A stretch of DNA of 40,008 bases from Phycisphaerae bacterium (GTDB lineage: Bacteria; Planctomycetota; Phycisphaerae; Sedimentisphaerales; Anaerobacaceae): contig JAGOLX010000056.1 of NCBI GenBank assembly GCA_017993835.1, forward strand, positions 1 through 40,008, read 5' to 3'. The translations under genes were made by a program, and so were the position numbers. Shown here piece after piece: positions 8,505-15,368 of the stretch. Every line of letters begins with the position of its first letter. The stretch's first letter is position 1. The notes under the pieces are model-generated. The model saw only the letters and a list, made by a program, of their open reading frames with translations. It did no database searches and had not been told where the DNA came from.

Positions 8505-10295
8505 ATGATGCGGCGTAAGCAGAGGATCCTCTCGGCGGTGGTGCTGAGCCTGGGGCTGGCGACGATGGCGTTGGCACTGGAGTTGCCTAAGATCGACCGC
8601 AAGCCGGTTGCGGCCCGTTGGCAGCGGGGCAAGCTGACCGCACTGCCGCACTATGACCCGAATTCGGCGAAGGCGCTTTCAGTGGACCTGCGTAGCTACG
8701 ACCTGACCGGCCTGAATCTGCAGGACCGCCTGGAGGACCTGCTCCACGCCGACTTCGATGACCAAACGAAGTGGCCGGCGCAGATGCCTCAAGACTACGA
8801 CTACGGGCAAATCATGGAGCTAGGCAAGAATCCTGGTCTGGGCATCCGGGACCTGCACCGACAGGGAATCACCGGGCAGGGAGTCGGGATCGCGATCTGT
8901 GACCAGCCGCTCCTTGTAGATCACCAGGAGTATGCGGACCGCATACGTCTCTACGAGGAGATCAACATCCTGCCCGGAACGAAGTCACAGATGCACGGCC
9001 CGGCGGTGGCCTCCATCGCCGTGGGTAAGACCGTGGGCGTGGCCCCGGAGGCGGACCTCTACTACATCGCTCAGTTCAATGGCATGAGCCTGGCCGGCAA
9101 GCCCTCCTGGGACTTCCAGCCCCTTGCGCGTGCCATCGATCGAATCCTTGAGATTAACCAGCAGTTGCCAACGGAGCGGAAGATCCGCGTGATCTCAATT
9201 TCCGTCGGCTGGCATCCCTCGCAGAGAGGTTACGAACAGATCACAGAGGCTGTCAACAAGGCCAAGGCGGCCGGGATGCTGGTGATCTGCTCCTCGGTGG
9301 AGCAGGTGCATGGCTTTCGCTTTCACGGTCTGGGCCGGCACCCTCTGGCCGATCCAAATGATTTCACCGCTTATGGACCAGGCGTGTGGTGGGCCCGCCC
9401 GTTTAACGAAGGCCACCCGAGCCACGCGGAATCGAATCGGTTGCTCGTACCTATGGACGCGCGGACCACAGCCAGTCCCACAGGTGTGGATGAGTACGTG
9501 TTCTACAGTGAGGGCGGGTGGAGTTGGTCGATCCCTTACATCGCCGGCGTCTATGCCCTGGCGGCCCAGGTGGAGCCGCAGATTACCCCTGACCGCTTCT
9601 GGACGTTGGCGATGCGGACGGGGCGAACCATCGATTTGCACCGCGCTGGCGAGGAACGCAGGTTCGGCCCGATCCTGGATGCGGCCGCACTCATCGCGGC
9701 GCTGCAGCGAGGTGAGCTGGGCGATCCGGAAGTCGTGGCCGCCGAATTGGCGAAGTACTATCCTCCGGGAGAACTGCAGTCGCGTCAGGCAGATGCGCCG
9801 CATGTCCCGAAGGACGTCGCGGCCCGCATCGACAAGTTGGCCGTCGGCAGCGCGATGCGGCAGGACGTGATCGCTCTGTTCGGCGAACCTCTCTTATACT
9901 GTCAGGGCAAGGAGCGTTTCGATGTGAGCAATCTGCCGAGCCGGTTCGCCATGCTCTATCCCGGCAATGTTCAGGTCATCGTCTCCGACGATTGCGTACA
10001 GAGTGTAGTGGTTACTGCACCCGGCTATCTTCTCCGCGGCCAGATCCAGGTGGGCGCCTCCAAAGAGGATGTATCCAAGGTGCTGGAGCCGCCACTCAAG
10101 ACGATGGAAGTAGCCAGTGATTTCGACATACGCAAGGTCACAGAGAACCCTGTCTTCTTCCAGAACGCCGGCGGCGACGCGGGCAGCGGCTACTATCGCA
10201 ATGAAGCCGAGGGCGTGGGCCTGTATTTCAGCCAAGGCAAGGTGATGCAGATTTGCCTACTGCCCAGGCGCCCACCAGCCCCGATCACCAGGTAG
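8505..10295 (+). CDS. secreted subtilisin-family (S8) serine protease with C-terminal BamE-like repeats
   Basis: The ATG at 8505 is preferred to an in-frame ATG at 8481 because AAGGAAGG (8492-8499) lies 5-8 nt before it and a signal peptide follows (RILSAVVLSLGLATMALA); 596 residues. The catalytic triad is visible: D133 in IAICDQPL, H164 in MHGPAVASIAVG, and S342 in SWSIPYIAGVYALAAQ, which replaces the usual GTSMATPHVAG motif but keeps the Ser and the following helix. The fold is intact from ~115 to ~400. The last ~160 residues hold two similar segments (LAVGSAMRQDVIALFGEP and IQVGASKEDVSKVLEPP) typical of BamE/SmpA-like small domains. It may cleave exported proteins. The sigma factor immediately upstream is a possible partner or substrate (inference). 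Confidence 0.85.
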   Translation: MMRRKQRILSAVVLSLGLATMALALELPKIDRKPVAARWQRGKLTALPHYDPNSAKALSVDLRSYDLTGLNLQDRLEDLLHADFDDQTKWPAQMPQDYDYGQIMELGKNPGLGIRDLHRQGITGQGVGIAICDQPLLVDHQEYADRIRLYEEINILPGTKSQMHGPAVASIAVGKTVGVAPEADLYYIAQFNGMSLAGKPSWDFQPLARAIDRILEINQQLPTERKIRVISISVGWHPSQRGYEQITEAVNKAKAAGMLVICSSVEQVHGFRFHGLGRHPLADPNDFTAYGPGVWWARPFNEGHPSHAESNRLLVPMDARTTASPTGVDEYVFYSEGGWSWSIPYIAGVYALAAQVEPQITPDRFWTLAMRTGRTIDLHRAGEERRFGPILDAAALIAALQRGELGDPEVVAAELAKYYPPGELQSRQADAPHVPKDVAARIDKLAVGSAMRQDVIALFGEPLLYCQGKERFDVSNLPSRFAMLYPGNVQVIVSDDCVQSVVVTAPGYLLRGQIQVGASKEDVSKVLEPPLKTMEVASDFDIRKVTENPVFFQNAGGDAGSGYYRNEAEGVGLYFSQGKVMQICLLPRRPPAPITR

Positions 10296-10336
10296 CTGTC
10301 TCCCGCATTTCTCCGACGAGGCAATCGGATGCGCAA

Positions 10337-10367
10337 GGAAAAGGCCCCGCCGACTGCACGGGGCCTT
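10337..10367 (-). terminator. rho-independent terminator of the cold-shock gene
   Basis: A perfect 9-bp stem AAGGCCCCG/CGGGGCCTT (10341-10349 with 10359-10367) around a 9-nt loop. Read on the minus strand it is followed by a T run (complement of AAAA at 10339-10342). It lies 25 nt after the cold-shock stop codon. It may also stop transcription arriving from the subtilase gene on the other strand. Confidence 0.8.
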
Positions 10368-10391
10368 CATGATTCCTACGCTCAGGCGTCC

Positions 10392-10595
10392 TCAGCAGGG
10401 GACGACATTCGTCGCGCAGGGGCCTTTTTTGCCCTGCCCGACCTGGAACTCGACCGACTGGTTCTCGTCCAACGACGCGTACCCCTGGGTCTTGATCTCC
10501 GAGTGGTGCACGAACAGATCCTGCCCGCCGTCATCCGGAGTGATGAACCCGAAACCCTTGCTTGCGTTGAACCACTTTACTTTACCTCTTGCCAC
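10392..10595 (-). CDS. cold-shock domain protein (CspA family)
   Basis: A 67-residue single-domain cold-shock protein, an RNA/ssDNA-binding chaperone of the cytoplasm. Both RNA-binding motifs are intact: KGFGFI (RNP1) and LFVHHS (RNP2). The usual VKWFNASKG start and a C-terminal [11 protein letters not shown] strand are present. I place the start at GTG 10595 ([10 protein letters not shown]), not at the ATG two codons upstream: AGGAG lies 7 nt before the GTG but only 1 nt before the ATG, and family members normally begin this way. The gene has its own promoter (10703-10731), a leader of about 100 nt containing a 6-bp hairpin, and a strong terminator, so it is a single-gene unit pointing against its neighbours. 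Confidence 0.95.
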   Translation of the reverse strand: MARGKVKWFNASKGFGFITPDDGGQDLFVHHSEIKTQGYASLDENQSVEFQVGQGKKGPCATNVVPC

Positions 10596-10608
10596 AAACA
10601 TACTCCTG

Positions 10609-10625
10609 AGACCGTCAACCGGTCT
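10609..10625 (-). promoter_or_regulatory. hairpin in the cold-shock gene leader
   Basis: A perfect 6-bp stem AGACCG/CGGTCT with a 5-nt loop, ending a few bases upstream of the AGGAG ribosome-binding site. Long structured leaders that control translation with temperature are known for csp genes; this one could act that way, but only the stem is seen. Confidence 0.35.
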
Positions 10626-10702
10626 GCAAACATACTTTCCCTCTGTTGCATAGAAAGGGGTAAACTCCGAGGGAGGAAAGCGTACTCCTTAACAAGACTC
10701 GT

Positions 10703-10731
10703 ATTGTATCGGCTGCCCGCCTGCGCGTCTA
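10703..10731 (-). promoter_or_regulatory. sigma70-like promoter of the cold-shock gene
   Basis: On the minus strand: -35 TAGACG (10731-10726), a 17-nt spacer, and -10 TACAAT (10708-10703). An A/T-rich tract (AATATTTGTTTTATTTTA) lies directly upstream and could serve as an UP element. The start site would be near 10696, giving a leader of about 100 nt. Confidence 0.5.
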
Positions 10732-10879
10732 TAAAATAAAACAAATATTCTGGGTTCGGCGCCCCACTGTGGGTACGTGTCCTGTCATCGGCCATCTTGC
10801 GGATCGACGGCCTGCGGATTATCCTGATATGAATTCAAGCAATCGTTTCGTGAATGACAGGATTGAGAGGGTATGACTC

Positions 10880-11959
10880 ATGATGTGGACAGCACTGATG
10901 TTCGCTGTGGTGTTGAGTATCGCGGGGGTTCCCGGCCAGGACCCCGATGCCGTTCCGGCAGAATCGGACTTCGCCAATTCCCAGTCGGCGGACGATTCGC
11001 GAACCAAGCCGGTTTCGGAGCCGCTGGCGAAGGGGTCGATGGACCTTACGAAGATCCCGTTCCAGATCGTACACGAGACGTACCGCGAGACCGCCGGCCG
11101 GCGCAACTGGGAGATCTTCATCATGAACGCCGACGGCTCGAACGCGGTCAATCTGACGAACACGCCGAACATCGACGAAATGTACCCGCACGTCTCGCCC
11201 GATGGGACGAAGATCTGTTTCGTAACCGACGAGGGCCGCAGCCGCAGAGACAAGGTCCGCCACGTGTACTACATGAATATCGACGGGACCAGCCGCGTTC
11301 ACGTCGCCGCCAATGCCAAGGAGCCCTGCTGGTCGTTTGACAGCAAGAGCATCGCCTACGTGAAAGGCGAGTACGAGCGATTCAGCACACGCGAGTACGC
11401 GACAACCGGCCTGGCGTACTACCACCTCGACGGCAACTGGCACCAGCCGCACCAGAGTAGTGAGGAACTGCATCACCTCTATGCGATCTGCTGGTCGCCC
11501 GACAGCCGGTGGTTCGTCGCAGCCGTCGAAGGCGGCATGGGCTACAGCGATACGATCATCGCCTTCGAGGCCTTCGGCAAGCGGGTCTTCGATCTGGAGA
11601 AATGGGGCGTTCACGGATGCCGGCCCGACCTGAACTTCAACGCCACGCGGATGGTCTGGGGCGAAACCGACTGGAACCTCCAGACGGGCGAGGTCGACCT
11701 GAACGCGCCAGAGCCGACGGTGACGAACGTCCGGGATATTCTGCGGGTCGCCCGGCGGTCCAAGGTCTATCATGTGGACATCTCGCCCGACGGCAAATAC
11801 ATTACCTTCAGCTACGGCCCCTTCTCGGGCGGCCAGCAGGTGGGCGGGATGGCCGAGGGCTGGAACATCTGCGTGGGCGACCTGGACGGCAACTGGGTGC
11901 AGATCACAACGGACGGCCTGCACTACAAAGAGCCCGACTGGGTGCCACTGAAGAATTGA
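10880..11959 (+). CDS. secreted TolB-like beta-propeller protein, copy 1
   Basis: 359 residues with an N-terminal signal-like segment (MFAVVLSIAGVPG). The body consists of propeller blades of the WD40-like/TolB type: IFIMNADGSNAVNLTN, YPHVSPDGTKICFVTD, VYYMNIDGTSRVHVA, ICWSPDSRWFVAAVEGG, VDISPDGKYITFSYGP and a closing WVQITTDGLHYKEPDWVPL. Such propellers bind proteins or carbohydrates, and no catalytic site is visible. GAGAGGG about 9 nt upstream supports the start; a second ATG directly follows it. The next gene is a clear paralogue with the same blade order, so this is a tandem duplication. It is probably periplasmic; it lies near GH172 and GH78 enzymes and may assist polysaccharide use (inference). 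Confidence 0.8.
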   Translation: MMWTALMFAVVLSIAGVPGQDPDAVPAESDFANSQSADDSRTKPVSEPLAKGSMDLTKIPFQIVHETYRETAGRRNWEIFIMNADGSNAVNLTNTPNIDEMYPHVSPDGTKICFVTDEGRSRRDKVRHVYYMNIDGTSRVHVAANAKEPCWSFDSKSIAYVKGEYERFSTREYATTGLAYYHLDGNWHQPHQSSEELHHLYAICWSPDSRWFVAAVEGGMGYSDTIIAFEAFGKRVFDLEKWGVHGCRPDLNFNATRMVWGETDWNLQTGEVDLNAPEPTVTNVRDILRVARRSKVYHVDISPDGKYITFSYGPFSGGQQVGGMAEGWNICVGDLDGNWVQITTDGLHYKEPDWVPLKN

Positions 11960-12020
11960 TGATTTACGATGGATGATCGATGATTCGAGGATCACGGGCA
12001 TCGCCGCGGCAACGACTCTG

Positions 12021-12103
12021 TCATTCCTGCGTCAAGCAGGGATCCAGAGACCATGGGTCGGCCACATTCCAGAGGAGTGGATTCCCGCGTTCGCGGGAAT
12101 GAC
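12021..12103 (+). repeat. 83-bp hairpin-ended dispersed repeat, copy A
   Basis: Both ends are short stems of the type TCATTCCTGC...GCAGGGATCCA and TGGATTCCCGCG-TT-CGCGGGAATGA, and the outer TCATTCC/GGAATGA ends are inverted repeats. It is the same length as the copies at 16892-16973 and 29054-29136, but the left stem has decayed here. The hairpins resemble the dRS3-like ATTCCC-N8-GGGAAT repeats of other bacteria. Confidence 0.7.
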
Positions 12104-12164
12104 GGGCCGGGAGACTGGTGCGATTCGACTATCAGAGTTCTGAGTACTTGTGGAGGAACAGACA

Positions 12165-13220
12165 ATGTCGGGACAGTATGGTATCGCGAGGCATGTGGCG
12201 TTGTTGTGCGTGATCTCCCTGGTGACGCTGGTCGTGCCTCTCGCAGGCCGTGCCGCCTCCGAGGACGAGTCCCTTCGCCCCGGGACGGGAATCGATCTCA
12301 AGAGCATCCCGTTCAAGATCGTCTACGAGAGCCTGCTCCAGACGGACGGCAAGGAGAACTGGGAGCTGGTGATGATCAACGCGGACGGTTCGAACCCCGT
12401 CAATCTCACCAGGACCGCCGACGTCGGCGAGATCTATCCGCACGTCTCGCCCGACGGGACGAAGATCTGCTTCGAGGGCGAGGAGGGCGAAGGCAGGAAC
12501 AAAGTCCGCAGCGTCTACTACATGAACCTCGACGGCACCGGGCGGGTCAAGGTTGCCCACAATGCCCGCCAGGCGTGCTGGAGTCCCGACAGCAAGACCA
12601 TCGCCTATCTCAAGGGCGAGTACGACCGTTACACGATCACCGACTACGCCAGCAAGGGCGTCTACTTCTACGACCTCAAGACCGCCCAGCACAAGGCGCA
12701 TCCGAATGAGACGAAGCTGCATCATCTCTACAACCTGTGCTGGTCCCCCGACGGCAAATGGTTCGTTGCGACCGTTCACGGCGGCATGGGCTTCGACCAC
12801 GCGGTCCTCGCCTTCCCCGCGGACGGCACGAACATCTTCGACCTGACACCGTTCGGAGTCACCGGGTGCCGTCCCGACTTCAGTCCGGATGGCAAGAAGA
12901 TCACCTGGGGCCTGACCGACTGGGACCTGGGCGTCGGCACGTTCGACGTGACCAGCGGGACCCCCAAGGTGACCGACGTGCACAAGATCGTCCAGTGCGA
13001 CAAGGAGCACGAGACCTATCACACCGACTTCTCGCCGGACGGGCGTTATGTGACATTCAGCTACGGGCCCGAGGCCAACGAGATGGGCGCCGGCCTGGCC
13101 CCCGGCTGGAACATCTGCATCACCGATCTGAACGGCCACTGGGTCCAGGTCACCACGGACGGACACCACAACAAGGAGCCCGACTGGGTCCCGCTCGCGA
13201 CCGGCGGCACAGGCAAGTGA
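12165..13220 (+). CDS. secreted TolB-like beta-propeller protein, copy 2
   Basis: The ATG at 12165 is chosen over a GTG at 12150 because GGAGG (12152-12156) sits 8 nt before it; 351 residues. The signal peptide is VALLCVISLVTLVVPLAGRA. The blades match copy 1 one by one: LVMINADGSNPVNLTR, YPHVSPDGTKICFEGE, VYYMNLDGTGRVKVA, CWSPDGKWFVATVHGG, CRPDFSPDGKKITWG, TDFSPDGRYVTFSYGP, and a final HWVQVTTDGHHNKEPDWVPL. As in copy 1 there is no visible active site, and a binding role is likely. An 83-bp repeat element lies between the two copies. The stop codon is 65 nt before the start of the GH172 lipoprotein, so the two could share a transcript. Confidence 0.82.
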   Translation: MSGQYGIARHVALLCVISLVTLVVPLAGRAASEDESLRPGTGIDLKSIPFKIVYESLLQTDGKENWELVMINADGSNPVNLTRTADVGEIYPHVSPDGTKICFEGEEGEGRNKVRSVYYMNLDGTGRVKVAHNARQACWSPDSKTIAYLKGEYDRYTITDYASKGVYFYDLKTAQHKAHPNETKLHHLYNLCWSPDGKWFVATVHGGMGFDHAVLAFPADGTNIFDLTPFGVTGCRPDFSPDGKKITWGLTDWDLGVGTFDVTSGTPKVTDVHKIVQCDKEHETYHTDFSPDGRYVTFSYGPEANEMGAGLAPGWNICITDLNGHWVQVTTDGHHNKEPDWVPLATGGTGK

Positions 13221-13285
13221 TGGAATCGAGCGTCTCGAGCGGACCATTGAGGGCACTAACCCTGTCTTGGAGAAAGGAAGGCATC

Positions 13286-14482
13286 GTGTACAGCCGCAGT
13301 TCCATGAACGTGTCTCTGGGAGTCCTCGCTCTCGTCGTAGTGGCCTCCGGTACGGGATGCGTCAACGTGCACCGAGAGAGTTCCGTGACGCGTGAGACCG
13401 TGGTCGCTGGCGTCGGATCGGAGATGGGTATGGGCACGCTGCCCCTGCTGACCTCCGCGAGGACCCGCTCGATCTCCGCGGAAAACCCGACGGGCGAAAA
13501 AGGCAAAGGGGGCATGGCGATCCCGAATCCCGCCGAGCCGAAACCCGCCGCCTCCGCCCGAGCGGCCGATGACCTGGGCCAGGGCTGGAAGGTGCGTCCC
13601 TTCCTGCGGGTCAACGCCGGACAGACCGTGACGTTGATGGATGTGGATGGGCCGGGGATCATCCAGCACATCTGGATGGTCGAGGGTCTCAGCCGGGCGC
13701 ACGTTCTACGTTTCTATTGGGACCGGGAGATGACACCGTCGATCGAGGTGCCAGCGCCGGACTTCTTCGCCGTGGGACACGAGAGGTTCGCCCGCGTCAA
13801 TTCCCAGACGGTTGTGGTCAATCCTCGCAACGCGATGAACTGCTACTGGCCGATGCCCTTCCGCAAGCACGTGAAGATCACCTTCACCAACGAGGCCGCG
13901 GAGGACCTGACCCTCCTGGCCTTCCAGATCGACTACGCGGAAACCCAGGTTTCCGCCAACGCGGGCTATCTCCACGCCCAGTGGCGACGAGGCAATTCCA
14001 GCGAACAGAATCCCTATATCATCCTGGACGGTGTCCAGGGCAAGGGCCGATACGTGGGGACGTTCCTGGCCTGGACGCAACTCGAAAAGGGATGGTTCGG
14101 CGAGGGCGAGATCAAGTTCTTCATGGACGGAGACACCGAGTTCCCCACCATCTGCGGCACAGGCACGGAGGACTATTTCTGCGGCAGTTACGGCTTCCCT
14201 GAATCGTACAGCACCGCCTACACCGGGACCGTCCTGCCCAGCAGCGATGCCGAGGTACCCGCCTACTGGAGCCTGTACCGCTGGCACATCCTCGATCCGG
14301 TCTGCTACGAGAAGGATCTCCGCGTGACCATTCAAGCCCTGGGCTGGGGCTCGGACGGCAAGTACAAGAGGCTCTCGGACGACATCGCCTCGACCGCCTA
14401 TTGGTACCAGGTGGAACCCCATGCTGCGTTCCCCACCCTGCCCTCGCTGGAGAAACGCCGTCCCTGGACGAACCCGAAATGA
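13286..14482 (+). CDS. GH172 (DUF2961) lipoprotein
   Basis: The GTG at 13286 follows AAGGAAGG and gives a lipoprotein signal with lipobox VVASGTGC; ATGs at 13220 and 13304 are also in frame. 398 residues. The family signature is complete: RTRSISAENPTGEKGKGG near the N-terminus, VTLMDVDGPGIIQHIW, GTGTEDYFCGSYGF (E295, probably a catalytic carboxylate) and LYRWHILDPV. Characterised GH172 enzymes act on fructofuranose- or arabinofuranose-containing sugars, and the active form is an oligomer. Here it would be tethered to a membrane and could trim side-chain furanoses. A stretch of about 30 residues after the lipobox looks like a flexible tether. The PAP2-like gene starts 20 nt downstream. Confidence 0.88.
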   Translation: MYSRSSMNVSLGVLALVVVASGTGCVNVHRESSVTRETVVAGVGSEMGMGTLPLLTSARTRSISAENPTGEKGKGGMAIPNPAEPKPAASARAADDLGQGWKVRPFLRVNAGQTVTLMDVDGPGIIQHIWMVEGLSRAHVLRFYWDREMTPSIEVPAPDFFAVGHERFARVNSQTVVVNPRNAMNCYWPMPFRKHVKITFTNEAAEDLTLLAFQIDYAETQVSANAGYLHAQWRRGNSSEQNPYIILDGVQGKGRYVGTFLAWTQLEKGWFGEGEIKFFMDGDTEFPTICGTGTEDYFCGSYGFPESYSTAYTGTVLPSSDAEVPAYWSLYRWHILDPVCYEKDLRVTIQALGWGSDGKYKRLSDDIASTAYWYQVEPHAAFPTLPSLEKRRPWTNPK

Positions 14483-14502
14483 GCGATGCGGACTGATCCA
14501 CG

Positions 14503-15294
14503 ATGTCTCAATGGGCGAATAGGCTGTTTTGTCTTTGTGTGCTGGCGCTTCCCGCCGGGGCGGCGGAGCCCAATGCCACGACTGTGCCTTCCGATTGGTA
14601 CGACACAGCCAAGGCCGATCTCCGCGTGTTTCCCGACCGGCTCATGGCCGATGCCAAAGCTACGTTCTTCAACGGGGACAACCTGGCCCTCCTGGGGTGG
14701 GCGGGACTCGCCAGCGTCGCGATGAACAACGGCAACGCCGACGACGACGTCGCGGATCACTTCGACAAGCACGACACATTCGGCACGTTCAGCGAAGATG
14801 CCCTTTTCATCATCGGCTCTCCCGTCACGCACTTCGCCGGCACGGCGCTCTGGTACTTCCTGGACGCCGAGGCACAGGACAACCTGGGCCGGCAAAAGGC
14901 GGTGACCATGCTCTCGGCTCTGACGATCACCGCTACCGTCACAGGCGGACTCAAGATGATCCGCGACAACGATCAGCCCGACGGCCAAAGCTGGTCCTGG
15001 CCCAGCGGCCACACCTCCAGTTCGGTCGCGGTCGCGTCGGTCCTGCACGAGTTTTACGGCCTGAAGGTGGGTCTGCCCGCCTACGCGGTCGCAGGGGTCG
15101 TCGCTTGGCGAATGATGGACGACGGCGACCACTGGGCCAGCGATGTGGTCTTCGGCGCGGCGCTCGGCTGGGTCGTCGGACACACGGTGGCCCAGCGTCA
15201 CGGCAATCCCGAGATCGGGGGCTTCGAGATCCAGCCCTACTACGGCAACCCCCAAACCCCAGCGGTCGGCATCAGCCTGGCCAGGCGATTCTGA
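14503..15294 (+). CDS. PAP2-superfamily phosphatase, exported or membrane-bound
   Basis: 263 residues with a short signal or signal anchor (LFCLCVLALPAGAA). The phosphatidic-acid phosphatase (type 2) motifs are recognisable: K-x-R...QP (KMIRDNDQP), PSGHTSS (H170) and R-x6-H-x3-D (R203, H210, D214 in WRMMDDGDHWASD). Hydrophobic helices lie around ALFIIGSPVTHFAGTALWYFL, MLSALTITATVTGG, AYAVAGVVAW and VVFGAALGWVVGHTVAQ. Such enzymes remove phosphate from lipids such as undecaprenyl pyrophosphate or phosphatidic acid in the periplasm; the substrate here is unknown. The first motif is somewhat off consensus. It lies 20 nt after the GH172 gene and may share its transcript. Confidence 0.82.
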   Translation: MSQWANRLFCLCVLALPAGAAEPNATTVPSDWYDTAKADLRVFPDRLMADAKATFFNGDNLALLGWAGLASVAMNNGNADDDVADHFDKHDTFGTFSEDALFIIGSPVTHFAGTALWYFLDAEAQDNLGRQKAVTMLSALTITATVTGGLKMIRDNDQPDGQSWSWPSGHTSSSVAVASVLHEFYGLKVGLPAYAVAGVVAWRMMDDGDHWASDVVFGAALGWVVGHTVAQRHGNPEIGGFEIQPYYGNPQTPAVGISLARRF

Positions 15295-15321
15295 ATGCAT
15301 CACCCCGAGCATCAAACATCA

Positions 15322-15357
15322 GTCCTACGGGTCCCATCAGTCCCATAGGTCCCACAG
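15322..15357. repeat. four tandem 9-bp repeats
   Basis: GTCCTACGG, GTCCCATCA, GTCCCATAG and GTCCCACAG follow one another without a gap between two convergent genes (PAP2-like and GIDE-LemA). The unit is imperfect but the 9-nt period is exact. It lies 12 bp from the GIDE-LemA stop codon. Confidence 0.65.
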
Positions 15358-15368
15358 ACACCAATCGT

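Noticed and set aside
10577-10795. 72-codon minus-strand frame overlapping the cold-shock gene start
   Set aside because: It covers the likely promoter and leader of the cold-shock gene and has no family features.
10835-12001. 388-codon minus-strand open frame opposite the first propeller gene
   Set aside because: Val/Arg/Asp-rich translation typical of an antisense shadow in GC-rich DNA; the plus frame has propeller blades.
12132-13256. 374-codon minus-strand open frame opposite the second propeller gene
   Set aside because: Same reason as the previous one: antisense shadow of a well-supported gene.
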